This document shows positions 45,670 through 57,691 of a stretch of 64,000 nt of DNA, piece by piece. This DNA is from Chelydra serpentina (taxonomy: Eukaryota; Chordata; Testudines; Chelydridae). The DNA lies in NCBI GenBank assembly GCA_037349315.1, contig JBAIAC010000004.1:25671001-25735000 (forward strand), read 5' to 3'. Numbering within the stretch: the stretch's first letter is position 1; every line of letters begins with the position of its first letter. The notes beneath the pieces are model-generated. The model saw nothing but the letters and a program-made list of their open reading frames with translations. It did no database searches and had not been told where the DNA came from. Position numbers and translations under genes: made by a program.

Positions 45670-46904
45670 AGAGGGTTATTGTCTCAAATAGCTCAGTGCA
45701 GGAGCACAGAAAAAAATCCCTGTGGAATTTCAAGGACATAAAACTGAACTGCAATATATGGTGAGAAGGATGCTTCAGACCACAGAAGCTCCCTGGACAC
45801 AGCGGGGTTAATCACAATGAAAGAAGGGCAGAGACAATGGTAAGTTAAAAAATCACAGCTGCTTTTTTTCCTAAAAATTGCAAAACAACTTGGGTTTGGG
45901 GTGGGGAGGGTAGTCGATAGCCATGATACAAAAAACACCATCTTTCAGATATGATGTAAAACTAAGATCCTGACGATTTGCCATTAAATATGCCAGGGTT
46001 CTTTTCAGGTACTTTTTAATAAAAGTAGGGGTTTCATCTTGATGTCCTAATCACAATCCTATTTAGCCAATTGTATTCTGTCTACCTAAAATGACCCTTA
46101 CAGTGTCACATGAACAAAGTACTGTATTCTCCTTCTCTTACTTCCTAAAATGTTGTTGTCAAACAGCTGACATATTTCACCCCAGACATGGCTGCAACTC
46201 AGTAGTGGGTGAAGAGATCCATGTTTCTAATATGAATATGTTTGTTAGGATTTGAGATGATGGGTGCTGGATGAACAAAAGCTAATATTTCATTTATTAT
46301 TACTTTGGTCCTTAGGGCTCTCTCGTTCAGGCCTACATCATTCATGAAATGCAAATGCTTACACTATCTCTGTGCTATAGAAATGGGACTTTTGTGTCAT
46401 TTGGGGCATCATTTCTCCTGCTACTCCCTGAATTCCACTTAGTTGCACCTTGACTTTCATCCCCCTCAGGAATGTGAAGTCCATAGTAATAACCACATGC
46501 AGACAAGATTGTTTTCCCTAGATAAGATTATTCCTACCAACAAAAAATGTAAAACGTTTAAGAAATGCAGGTGTGTATATACTGTAAGTTCACTCTGCAA
46601 AGGGTAGGAAAATAGATTGTGAAGTCAAATTAATCAGTAGTGTATCTTAGCACTTCTTCTGTGCTTAGACCTCATTAGGATTGGGATGGGACTATCATGG
46701 TGAATGCAAACCTGTGTTCCGCATTTTGTCTACTTTCATTTCACTTTATGCTATTCACAGGGGATGCCACAAGAAAGCACTAGATACATCATCCAAGAAA
46801 TTTGGCTTAGGCCAGTCTTCACAGAGTGACTGCAGGGCAGAGATGCAGACGGTCAAACATGTTGGAGGAGTATAAAATTAGAAGACTGGAGGGTGGACTC
46901 CCAC
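45670..46904. other. Unassigned non-coding sequence
   Basis: No gene or repeat recognised. Confidence 0.5.
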
Positions 46905-47866
46905 ACCTTGCTGCCAGACATGCCAAACCCACGAAAAAAATACAGAAATTTAAAAAAAAAAAAACAGAAATTGGGCTTGTTTTTGGCTTAATTGGCTTGT
47001 GAGTTGCTTGTTGGCTAGTTTTTGGTTTGTAGCTTGTTTGGCTTGTAGCTTGTTGTAGATTGTTGCAGCTCCCGGCAAGCAGGGGCAAGGAGGGGGGGCA
47101 AGCAGAGGCAAGGTGAGGAGAGAGTCAGGGGTGCACAGTGGGCCCACCACAGTCCCAGACTGCATGCCGGGGGGATCTACTCACACAGAGCAGTTGTTCT
47201 CAAACGTTTTTTTTCGTGGACCATTTGGAAATTGCTGAGGGTCTCGGTGGACTACTTAATGATCTTTCCAAGTGTTATTTGTACTTTTAGCTAACTATTG
47301 TAAAGCACTTTGGATAAAAACTCTATACATAAAAAACCTTAATAATTAACTTTTTTTGTTCTACAAATAAAAGAACAGAACTCATATTTTAATATCAGTA
47401 GTCTTACCTTTCTAATGCGATGGATGTGCCCTCTCTCCCTCACTGCGGCAACTCCCGAGCTGGGGCTGGGAATGAGGGCCATCTCTCCCGGCACCCGTCT
47501 TCCACCTACCCTCTTTTCCCCCCAAGGCCACCACCTCACCTTACATGTACATCTTCTCCAGGATCCAGGCACTTAATTAGTGGAGCCACACCTGTGCCGT
47601 TCCACTAATTAGGTGGGTCACCCTTCATTGTCTCGTGTGTGGCCGCCCAGGCGTGCACCTTAGAGGGAACTATCTGCGGACCACCTGAATGGAGTTCACG
47701 GACCACTGGTGGTCCATGGGCCACAGTTTGAGAATCTCTCACATAGAGTGTTGGGGTTCTTAGGGATTGGCTTGTTTGGGCCTTGTTTTGAAATGGGAGT
47801 AGCTTGATTTTTGGCTTATTGTGAAAGTCTGGGTGCTTATTTACTGCGTGAAAGTTGGCAACTGTG
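46905..47866 (+). repeat. TTGGCTTGT-rich dispersed repeat, split by a MITE
   Basis: The left part, to 47190, is built of imperfect 'ttggcttg' and 'gtagcttg' units. The right part, 47741-47866, resumes with 'gggattggcttgtttgggcc' and 'tagcttgatttttggcttat'. The hAT-type MITE at 47191-47740 lies between them. Confidence 0.55.
47191..47740. mobile_element. hAT-type MITE (550 bp)
   Basis: The left end CAGTTGTTCTCAAAC pairs with the right end GTTTGAGAATCTCTC. Flanking 8-mers ACACAGAG (47183-47190) and ACATAGAG (47741-47748) differ once. Inner 'gtggaccatttgg' and 'ggtccatgggccac' also pair. No transposase inside. Confidence 0.7.
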
Positions 47867-48856
47867 CTTGCTACCCTTAACGATTCATCAATTAGGTGGC
47901 TGAACAAGCTAGATATTGACTTGTAACACATACGAAAGAAAAAGACCATGGTGAGAATTGATTAGGGGAATTTTCTAACCCCTGCAGACAAGAGCAGAAA
48001 CATTACAAAAAATACCAGTAGCAAATGAACCTATAACTCCCCTAAACAACATGAGATAACATGTTTTCCACTCAAGTTAAAAGCAGAAACTCTTTATGGA
48101 CAGTACTTCCAGGCTATAGACAGACAAGAGAGCTGCAGTGGCCATTGTATGCTTTCAACTCCAAGTATGTACTTGAAAAAGTTCTACTTGTGTGGTAAAT
48201 GTCTAATGAATATTGTAGGAGAACATTCTGGCTCTCACTGTATTGAAAGCTGCCTCTACAGTACAATAAACAGAGGGAGCCACAAATAGAACTTTTGTTT
48301 TGGAACTGGAAAAAGTTTAATAGGAACGTCCTAAAGCCAGTGAGTTTGAGTCCCAAACCCGTTTTTAATTTATTGTATCACATTTAATTGACCTAGAGGA
48401 TAATGCTGAAAGTCAACTTTCTAGGCACGTAGAAAGTAACATGAGGAAGAGCAAAAACTGGCAGGAAAAATGCAGATGTAGACAGAGGGGCTTAATGTAC
48501 ATAATTTAAGAAGCTGGGCTGGTAGATGCCACACGCAGCTCAGTGCACAGTCATAAAATGCCGAGTCTTGATGCAAAGATTGCTCAGAGGAAGGCGTTAT
48601 AAGCGAAGATATTCTACAATCTGTTAACTACTAAAGAGATATAGCAGTTATAGTAGACATTGGGAATTATAGGACAGAGGAAGCTAGGAACTGCATCATA
48701 GGATTATAAAAATAAGAGCTGGAAAAAACCTAGTAGGTCAGCTAGACTACCCAAACCAGTTATCTAGATGTGAGAACCCTAGTTCCCAATCCAGCAGCCT
48801 TATCTGTTGCACTACAGCAATGTACTGAACCACTACCCCTGACTAACAGCTTTAGT
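47867..48856. other. Unassigned non-coding sequence
   Basis: No gene recognised. A decayed MIR-like stretch may lie at about 48715-48830 ('tgagaaccctagttcccaat'). Confidence 0.45.
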
Positions 48857-48864
48857 GCTTAAGG

Positions 48865-49621
48865 CAGTGTTTCTCAAATGCAGCCACCGGGGCCTTTTCT
48901 TGTAGCCACAGCCATCTGGGCTGTGATGTGGCGTGGGGGAGCAAAGCACGTGGCCCCTCTCCGAGAGCCGCCAGCAGAGGTTGGGCCCTGCCCCCCTCAG
49001 GAGACACAAACTCTGGAGGTGCAGGCAGCTGGTGAATTCCCTGCTTTCCCAGGGGTAGGGGAGGCAGACTTCAGCCATGGGGTTCAGGCTCCATCCACAC
49101 AGTGGCAGGCTCTGGTTCCAGGCTCCAGCCTCAGGCTCACCACCCCTGCCATTGTCGCTGGGCCCTGCTGCCTTTCTGCCCACCTCCCCATTCAGGACAT
49201 AATTTATCCCAGGGCTTGCCGGGGCTGAGTAAGTCTTCTGTGAAAAGTGGTATTAACAAACATACAAATATCACTTTTCACACCAGAAGACTTACCAGCT
49301 AACAAGTCTTAGAAGAAAAAAAAGTGCAACCAAAAAAGCAAAAGAAACAACAACAACAACAACAAAAAGACAAGAACATGCAAAGTGCCTTATTCTGTTT
49401 AGGTCCAGTAAAGAATAGAGACAACTATAAATTATTTTTATTACTGAGTCTGAAAAAAAACCCTACATAAATAAATTACAATGATTTGGACATGGATATG
49501 TGCATATTTATTTGTTTTTCCTAAAGTTAGTTTATTTTAGTAAAAATTGTCTGCGCGGCCACCAGCAAGAGTTGGTGGCCGCACACTGAGGTCACCAAAA
49601 AATGTGTTGTGAGAGCCCCTG
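48865..49621. mobile_element. hAT-type MITE (757 bp) with perfect target duplication
   Basis: The left end CAGTGTTTCTCAAATG and right end TGTTGTGAGAGCCCCTG are imperfect inverted repeats. The 8-mers GCTTAAGG at 48857-48864 and 49622-49629 are identical. The GC-rich left half contains the opposite-strand 116-codon frames, which lack motifs. A (CAA)n run is at 49347-49366. Its end sequence resembles the MITE at 47191. Confidence 0.8.
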
Positions 49622-50089
49622 GCTTAAGGCCTACTGACCTGCAGCAGTCACACTGCAGCCCCCTGACTGGCTGGACAGAAAGCATTGTCATTGGGTACCT
49701 GGACTGTATAAAGACTCTAACAGGAAGAAGAAGCTGACCGAGCAATAGACCATTGCCTGCTGGTTCCTACCTTGCCTGACTCTGCCTTGCCTCCTCATCC
49801 CTCTGACTGAGCCCCTTTCATGGGATCTTCCGGCTACTGACCCCTACAGAACTCTGACCATTGCCCGTGACGGGCTCTGATACTGATTGACCTCCCAGCT
49901 AGCCAACACCCACATACATTTGACCACTGCTCTGGACTGCTCCCTCGTCTGCCTTGGCCACTGGACAGCACAATGGGTCTGTTCCTGCTTTAAGCCCCAA
50001 TTCAGCAGCCCCATTGCTTACATTTGATTTAGGCACATACTTAAGTACCTTGATGAATCAGGGCATTAAGTTGCCCTTCCACAATATTT

Positions 50090-50560
50090 TCCTCTTACTA
50101 GTTCTATAAACTTATTACCCTGTTTGTTTCAACTGCTGCTTGTGACTGAACATTCCATACATTAACTGTGCTCTCTCTAAGGAATTCCCCTTAAATGCCT
50201 TTAGCGCCTGGACTGTAACTTAAGTGTGTGCCTCTGCTGTTCTCCTGCTGTTCCTGTATTTGACATGAGCTAATAATAGCCTTGTAGCATTTATCTTCCC
50301 TAGTCCCCTCAGAATTGTGTTTACCTTAATGAGGGCCTCCTACTTTCCAAATAATCCACTGTAGATTTTCCATTCTGTTTGAATACCAGAGTCCTTGAGC
50401 CGTGTTATCATTCTGGTTGCCTTCTGCTGTATGTTTCCCCTTTCTGGCATGCAATTTGTGTAATAAGTCAATTGGAACAGCACACAGCATTTGACTTCAC
50501 TAGTTCCTTGCTTTGTGGATAAGTTTTTCCAAAGTACATTCAGTATTCTTGCTTCCAGCA
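50090..50560 (-). repeat. Ancient CR1/L3-like fragment
   Basis: Phrases such as 'atcattctggttgccttctg', 'tggaacagcacacagcattt' and 'tgcttccagcat' follow the order of the CR1 C-terminal region read in reverse. It is too decayed for a frame. The stretch 49630-50089 holds only a short palindromic fragment near 49990-50070. Confidence 0.4.
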
Positions 50561-50816
50561 TAGATCACAGAATTGCATTTCTTGTTATTCCCTGCCCTAA
50601 AGGGTTAAAAGATGCATTCACCATAGCCACAGGCAGTCTATATAATCTCATCATAGATCTTTCATCCGGCCACAGAGACATTATATACCAAGCATCTCAT
50701 ACTTTAACAGTTCATCACACCAACATTTGGTGTTGTCTTCCAGTATTGAAATGTACAGGGATCTGGAGGTACAGTTTGTTATGGAGAAACATCCATAAAT
50801 GAATGATGTGCTATAA

Positions 50817-51226
50817 ACAGGCTTGGCAGAATTTGATTTTTTTTTTATAATGTTGATGGATAACATTGATGTTTATTTAAGCATTTTTAAATTTTTATTT
50901 ATGTAAATGTTCACAGATGTGAGAGATTATGGGGGAATCACATAATTATTTAATGATGGTAGACACTGAGATTCAAAAAGTTAAAGCTTTATAAACCATT
51001 AAAAAACAAATTGTCAACATCACATGTCAAAATATGCACAATAAATATCCTTAAATCAACAAATCCTACCCATTTTTACTTCACGCCTGTTTTAATTCAT
51101 TCACTAGTTCATTTGTAACTAACCTAATTCAAAAGTCTCAATCACTGGGTTATGTCTCTAATAAATTCTCAAGAAGCATTTTTCTTACTTGGCCTATCTG
51201 TAAATTTCCATTATTATCAATGCAAA
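50817..51226 (+). repeat. Unclassified dispersed repeat, copy 2, left piece
   Basis: Starts 'aggcttggcagaatttgatt'. It matches copy 1 at 7287 in block order and runs to ATCAATGCAAA at 51216-51226, the left target duplication of the RTE. Confidence 0.7.
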
Positions 51227-54200
51227 CTGCTGCAAAATCCTACCTCAGCGCCTCAATGTGGTGCAGCGGTGACCCTGGCCATCTGACAGCTATGGTAGCG
51301 GGGCGTATGCCCTGGTAGGTTTTACCATGCTACAAAGGTGTCAGACTATCCAATCCAGGGAGGAGGGTTGCTCTCTCAGAGGAAAGAGCGCTTTCCCTTC
51401 TCCTTAGAGGTTGAAGGCTAGCTAAGCTTGAGGAGGTACGCATGCCTGCCCACCTAGCCAGTGGGATGGCTTGAAGTTAACGGCTAAAACAACACGAGTA
51501 AATGCACGTTCTACGGTGGCGGAGCAGAAATTGAGCGACAAGAGGTAGCTAAAAATGTCAGGTGCTAGGCCAACATGGAAAAGGACAATCCTCGCTGTGT
51601 GTACTTACAATTGTAGGTCACTGGCAAAGGAGGAAACTTTAAACCATCTGATGGAGGAGAAGAAAAAGATAAAATGTGATATTCTCGGTGTCTGCGAAAC
51701 CCGACGAAAGAAGGAGTTGGAAGTCAACTGGAAGGATGGAAGTGCTGTGAGGCTCGGAAAGGGAGATGGCGCTAGAAATGTTGGAGGAGTCGGATTTATC
51801 GTCAATAAAGATTGGTCTTCGAAAGTCATATCATGCCAGCTAACATCATCACGTATCGGTGTGCTGCATCTTCAGATGGAGTCAAAAGCTACCCTCAAGG
51901 TCATCCAGGCCTACGCTCCCACAAGTGCAAGTGAGGACGAAGAAGTGGAAGAATTCTACCAAGAGCTTGAAAGAACTCTCGTGCAAAAGTCCACTTACAC
52001 TGTCACGATGGGAGATTTCAACGCCAAGGTCGGGCGAGGGAAAGCTGGCGAAAAGTTCATAGGGAGATACGGCAGCAGCGAAAGGAATGAAAGAGGAGAG
52101 AGGCTGGTAGCAATGGCAGAAATGAAAGAACTGTACGTGGCAAACACCTGGTACAAAAAGAAGATCTCAAGAAGGTGGACATGGATCGCACCAAACGCGA
52201 AGAGTAAGAATGAAATCGACTATATTTTAGTCAATAAAAGGCGCATCATTCAAGACGTGTCTGTGGTGCAGCCATTCAACACCGGCAGTGACCATCGCCT
52301 GCTTAGAGTGAAGTTGATTTTCGACGAAGCGGTGGAAAAGAAGGCGTTACAGATGGCAAACAAGAAACAGCAGCCGAAGACATTCGATGAACAAAGCTGA
52401 AAAAAGCGATTTCTGTGTTTGACTGGAGCCAGATGGAAAAGTGTGATGAGGACTATAGTATCTTTGCTGACAAGTTGAGATGTTGCATAAAAGCAGCTGA
52501 AATTAAAAAGCTGAAGAAGGCGAAGGGAAGAATTTCGAATGAAACGAAAAGCTTGTTGGAGAAGCGGAGAAACATGAAAAGGAGCTCGGATAACAACCTC
52601 GAGTACTCCATTCTGTGCAAGCTTATACGGCGAAAACTGAAGGATGACTTAGAGAACTTCCGGAAAGAAAAGCTCCTTAAAACAGCTGAATCATGCAAGA
52701 GCCTCAGGACATGCAAGCGGGAATTGACGCAGTATAGATTGAGCGTAACAGCATTGAAGAACAAGGATGGAGAGACAGTAATCGACAGAGCAGGGATGGA
52801 GGAGGTCTGCAAGGACTTCTATACAGAACTGTTCAAATCAAGAATCAACGTCCCCCTCCCAACCCTCGAAGAGTCAGAAGAACGCGTCCCCCCAATAATC
52901 GTCAGTGAAGTCCGAAGCGCACTACACCAGATGAAGAAGGGAAAAGCTCCAGGCAAAGATGGAATAACGTCAGAAATGATTTATGCAGGAGGCGAAAAAC
53001 TTTGGAAGGCAAAGTTCCAAATCTTTAAGATTCAGTTGATATCTTGAAGAAGGAAAAATACCATCAAGCTGGAAGGAGTCGAATACCATCTTGCTGCACA
53101 AGAAGGGTGATTGAGAAAATCTTAAGAACTACCGCCCTATATGCCTGATCTCTCACATCTACAAGCTCTTTACAAAGGTGATAACTAATCGACTTTTGCA
53201 GAGTCTGGATGAACAACAGCCGAGAGAGCAGGCAGGATTTCGAAGAAATTTCAGTACAATCGACCATATATTTACCCTTAGCCAGCTCCTAGAAAGAGCG
53301 AGGGAATACAAACTCCCGCTGTGCATTGCTTTTGTCAACTATGAAAAGACCTTCGATAGCGTTGAGTTTAACGCAATATTAAAGGCGCTCGCAGAGCAGG
53401 GCATTAACACGCAGTACATTAGTTTGTTGAAGGAAGCGAATACTGGATGTACAACAGACATTACTCTCCTCAAAACTCCCCTCCACATCCCAATCGAGAA
53501 AGGCATAAAGCAAGGAGATACAATTTCACCGAAACTATTCACCGCCTGCCTCGAAATGGTTATGAACAAGATCAATTGGAGGAGTGGTGTCAACATAAAC
53601 GGAGAGAAATTATCTCATCTCAGATTTGCAGACGACATTGTACTAATTGCCGAAAGCACCAACCAACTGCAGAGCATGCTACGAAGACTCGACAAGAAAA
53701 GTAGTCAGGTCGGCCTGAAAATGAACCGCTGCAAAACGAAATATATGCGAACAGACGTCTTACGAAAAGCCCGAATAACGGTAACAGGAGAAGACATCGA
53801 AGAAGTGGAACAGTACATATATTTGGGCCAAGAAGTTAATATGCGCCAAGACCTGAACGGAGAACTCTCGCGAAGGATTCGGGCAGGATGGTGTGCATTT
53901 AATTCCATCAAGGACGTCCTCAAAGGAAAAATTGACAAGACCACACGTAAAAATATTTTCAATTCAGCAGTGCTGCCAGCCATGCTGTATGGCAGTGAAA
54001 CGTGGGCACTGACAAATAGAGAAGAGCAACAGCTGTTGGTAGCTGAAGGGGCAATGGAACGAGCTATGTTGGGAATCTCCCTTCTGGATCGTATACCAAA
54101 TGAAATCATTAGAGAACGCAGCGGTGTGAAAGATATTGTCGTAGAAAGCAGACATAACAAGATGTGATGGGCGGGCCACACAGCACGGCTCACGGATAAC

Positions 54201-54401
54201 AGGTGGACCGCAATTATTGCTGAGTGGTACCCGCGAGAACAGAAAAGACCCCCCCCGGTTGGCCTCCAAGAAGATGGGAAGATGACATCGTTAAACGTTT
54301 CGGACGAACATGGAGAAGAAAGGCAAGAGTGCGAGAAGAATGGCAGACGTGTTGTGATTGGCACAGTCTTAACGACAGCTGAAGTCCGATCGATCCAGGT
54401 G
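51227..54401 (+). mobile_element. RTE-clade LINE, near full length
   Basis: The 11-mer ATCAATGCAAA is present at 51216-51226 and 54402-54412, a typical LINE target duplication. It sits in the middle of the dispersed repeat, whose right piece follows. The 3175-bp length fits RTE elements. It has a 330-bp leader, then endonuclease and reverse transcriptase in one ancestral frame, and a very short 3' end without a poly(A) tail. CpG dinucleotides are much denser than in flanking DNA, which suggests a recent arrival. Confidence 0.9.
51555..54382 (+). pseudogene. RTE endonuclease-reverse transcriptase, broken
   Basis: 51555-52400 is the AP endonuclease: CTYNCRSL, GVCETRR, QAYAPTS, MGDFNAKVG, NEIDYILVN and GSDHRLLR, all in order. 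A frameshift near 52385-52415 leads to 52415-53047, a basic linker and KGKAPGKDGITSEM. A second shift near 53040 and a TGA at 53112 precede 53178-54167 with NYRPICLISH just before it, QAGFRRNFSTIDH, GIKQGDTISPKLF and RFADDIVL. In motif A the sequence is FVNYEKTFDS; the usual catalytic Asp is Asn (codon 53337-53339). TGA 54165-54167, in place of a likely CGA, interrupts the C-terminal WAGHTAR region, and a C-run near 54250 shifts the frame again. The protein nicked DNA and reverse-transcribed the element's RNA; this copy cannot. Confidence 0.9.
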
Positions 54402-54485
54402 ATCAATGCAAATATATTTTTGCCAATTTGTGTGAAGTGAAATCAATGTTCGCCAGAATTTATCCATAAAAATCCAATCCTTAGA
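54402..54485 (+). repeat. Unclassified dispersed repeat, copy 2, right piece
   Basis: Resumes with the duplicated ATCAATGCAAA, then 'ttgtgtgaagtgaaatcaat' and 'ataaaaatccaatcctt'. This aligns with the end of copy 1 (7580-7655) and proves the RTE split a pre-existing repeat. 54486-54727 holds nothing recognised. Confidence 0.65.
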
Positions 54486-54729
54486 ATCCTAATTATAGAA
54501 CAACACACTGCCAGGGGAGGAGATGTATGCAAAGGGTGAGACATTAGCAAAGGAAAATACAGGGGAAAGCACCGAGCTCCCATTGACGTAGACTTGAGTT
54601 CTGGGTGCTCAGGACCTCTGAAAAATCAAATCCTTCCTTGATTTACCCATCTGTAATGTCTACTTCTCAGAAGTGTCACCAGGCATAACTAACTAATATC
54701 CTTGGATTTCACTGTAAGGGTTGATAGTA

Positions 54730-55709
54730 CAGTAATTCCTTACTTAACGTTGTAGTTATGTTCCTGAAAAATGCGACTTTAAGCGAAACGATGTTAAGCT
54801 AATCCAATTTCTCCATAAGAATTAATGTAAATGGGGGGGGGGGTAGGTTCCAGGGAAATTTTTTTCACCAGACAAAAAAACTATATATACACACACAGTG
54901 TATACGTTTTAAACAAACAATTGTATACTGTACACAGCGATGATGACTGTGAAGCTTTGTTGAGGTGGTGAAGTTAGGGAGTGTGATATTTCCCAGGGAA
55001 TACCTTACTGAGAAATGATGAACTAGCTTTTGGCTGAGCCGTCAAGGATTAACACGTTGTTAATGTAGCCTCACATTCTAAAAGACGGCATGGCAGACAG
55101 AGACACACACCGTGTGTGAGAGAGAGATGCGCATTGCCCCTTTAAGTATGCTGACCCCACTCTTAAGTACATTGTCTTTTTAAGTGGATCAGGAAGTTGA
55201 GACAGCAGCTGCTGCCCCAAGCTCTCTCTGTCTCTCAGTCGGTGTCCCCACCCTGCTCTATATGGAGAAGGGGTAAGCGGGGTGCAGGAGCATGGGGGAG
55301 GGAGACACCCTGACATTAGTCCCTCCCTTTTCCCCCTCCCCTTCCCCCCTCGCCCAGCAAGCGGGAGGAACCCGGGAGCAGCTCCAAGGCAGAGGGCAGG
55401 AGCAGCACATGCAGTGCAGGGACGGACAGCTGAACTGCTGGCAGTTGATAACCTGCTGGGTGGCTGCCACACAGGGAACTTAGGGGAGCAGGGAGCTGAT
55501 AGGGGGGCTGCCGGTCTACCCTGGTTCCAAGCCCCCACCAGCTAGCTCCAACGGACTGCTCTTCCTGCAAGCAGTGGATAAAGCAGGCTGCTGCCAAACA
55601 ACTTTATAAGGGAGCATTGCACAACTTTAAACGAGTATGTTCCCTAATTGATCAGCAACTTAACATCGAAACAATGTTAACCGGGGCAACTTTAAGTGAG
55701 GGGTTCCTG
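54730..55709. mobile_element. Tc1/mariner-type MITE (980 bp)
   Basis: The left end CAGTAATTCCTTACTTAACG and the inverted right end CAGGAACCCCTCACTTAAAG match at most positions. TA dinucleotides flank both ends (54728-54729, 55710-55711), as expected for Tc1/mariner. Further inside, 'aaacgatgttaagc' and 'atcgaaacaatgttaac' also pair. The central 700 bases are GC-rich, unlike the ends, and carry no transposase. Confidence 0.8.
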
Positions 55710-55777
55710 TACAAACTAGTAACAATAAAATCAATAGGGCTACTCAAGGAGTAAAATATTACCTCCCATGAACAACT

Positions 55778-55990
55778 GAGGCAGTGTGGCCTAATGGCTG
55801 AAGTTCTGGGCTAAAAGTCAGGAAACCTGGGTTCCTCTGCCACCAATCTACTGGGTGACCTTGCACAAGTCATTTCACCTCTCTTGTGCTTCAGATGTAA
55901 AAAGGGGATAATGACACTCAGATTCATTGTAAAGCACATTGAGATCTAGTGATGGGAAGTGCTCTATGTGACTGAGGGAGTGTTTTATTA
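55778..55990 (+). repeat. MIR-type SINE
   Basis: 'gaggcagtgtggcctaatgg', 'gtcaggaaacctgggttcct', 'ctgggtgaccttgcacaagt', 'catttcacctctcttgtgct' and 'gtaaagcacattgagatcta' in MIR order. Confidence 0.75.
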
Positions 55991-56857
55991 GAATCCTGAC
56001 CAATAGGACTAGTCACCTGAATAAGGTGAGCAGGATTTGGCCTTTCTCACAATAGGATGTAAACTCTAGAAATAAAAAAGGACAGAAAATAGAAGCCTGC
56101 TAGAAAATACAGTATGTGCCACAATAGACTCAAATAAACCAGAGAGCCGGTGGGATCAGTGATTTATCTGTGAAATTTCTAGGCAGAACCTTAATAGAAG
56201 CCCCCACTAACTGAGAGCATAAACGCCTCCCTTGAGCAGGGAGATTTGCAACTATGGCCAAAGCAAGCCATAATGAACCATCAGTTGCTGCACCCACCCT
56301 CTCCAGCCACTGCCCAGTTTCTGCTGAGTGAGCTAATTCAGATGCTCCTCAGGAGTTGTCTTCCCCGTCTGTCCAGCTGCTGACGTTTCCCTGTACGTAG
56401 GTATGAAACTGCCAACCTTAATGAAACAACAATCAGGACAACAGCAGCCCAACTGTTCAACAACACAGGCCACTGAAGAGCACATCACCTTCGTCTTTCG
56501 TTTTCACTCGCCCCTTCCCCCAAATAATGCAAGGTTTCAATTCTCATCTTCAAAGCCTTCCATGGTCCTGGCCCCACCTGTCCCTTCAGCACCAGACCCT
56601 CCTGCCACAGCTGCGTTCTACTGGAACAGCAGAGATGTAAAGCTCATGTGTGCAGGAGAGGGCACTCGCTCAGTAACCAGCTGACAAATTGGGAACTCAC
56701 TCCCAGTAGAGACTAGAATAAACATGAACCACAGCACCTTCAGAGCAAGCTGCAAAACCCACTGCTTCCAACCACAATAAAGCCACATTTCAAACATAAA
56801 TAAATACATTACAATTAAAAAAGAAAACCACAAAACTCAGCACAAAACAAAGTCCAG
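55991..56857. other. Unassigned non-coding sequence
   Basis: No gene recognised. The 93-codon frame at 56403-56684 has no domain. Text such as 'gccttccatggtcctggccc' hints at an old repeat, but I cannot name it. Confidence 0.4.
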
Positions 56858-56862
56858 GCCCC

Positions 56863-57686
56863 TGTCAGGGTTCCCTCCCCACTCTAAACTCTAGGGTAAA
56901 GACGTGGGGACCCACATTAAGAGCCCCTAAGCTTATTTTTACCTGCTTAGGTTAAAACCCCCAAGGTACAAAATTCCCTGCACCCTGAGAAATGCTTCTT
57001 TCGCTGCCACCATCAAGTATCTAACAGGAATCCAGGAAAGGAATCACTTGAACTTCCCTCCCCTCCAAAATACCCCCTCAAGCCGTATACCCCCTTTCCT
57101 GGGAAGCTTGAGAACAATCTCCCAACCAATTGGTTACACAGTGATCTAAAAACCCACCCACTGGGTTTTAACACCATAGAAAACAGTCAGCTTCTTAAAA
57201 GAAGGATTTTATTAAAAATAAAGAAGGTAAAATCATCTCTGTAAAATCAGGATGGTAACTATTTTACAGGGCACTTAATTTCCAAACTCAGAGAGATTTC
57301 CCCCTCTGGACAAAACCTTAAAGTTACAGAAAACCATGAATAACACGCCCCCCTCCCCCCCGCCCCTTCTAACACAGGGAATACCAAGCAAAATAAACAG
57401 AAATCTACTCGCTATGCTATCTAAACTTACTTTAGAAAAGTGAGTATTGGTGAGGAGGCGGATTTTCTGTAGGTTCTTTCTGTCTTCCAAGATGACTCTG
57501 ACTGACAAAGACACACACACAAAGCCTTCCCCCCTCCTAAGATTTGAAAGTATCTTGTCCTCTTATTGGTCAGATGCCAGCCAGGTCAGGTGTCAGTCTG
57601 GCTACCTGTATTTCTTAACCCTTTACTGGTAAGAGGATTTTATAGCACTGCATCAGACCCTCTCCCCCTTCCCTTCATTTATGACA
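56863..57686 (-). mobile_element. Solo LTR (824 bp)
   Basis: It starts TGTCAGGG and ends TTTATGACA, with TGTCA/TGACA inverted. The 5-mer GCCCC flanks both sides (56858-56862, 57687-57691). On the minus strand a TATAAAAT box lies near 57640 and AATAAA near 57210, giving the orientation. No internal element or second LTR is present, so it is the product of LTR-LTR recombination. It is a different family from the 23-kb gypsy. Confidence 0.8.
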
Positions 57687-57691
57687 GCCCC

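Noticed and set aside
51227..54401. Naming the LINE as BovB
   Set aside because: Motifs support the RTE clade, but nothing seen distinguishes BovB from other RTE lineages.
53705..54406. 233-codon minus-strand frame
   Set aside because: Antisense of the RTE reverse transcriptase, which has clear ordered motifs on the plus strand.
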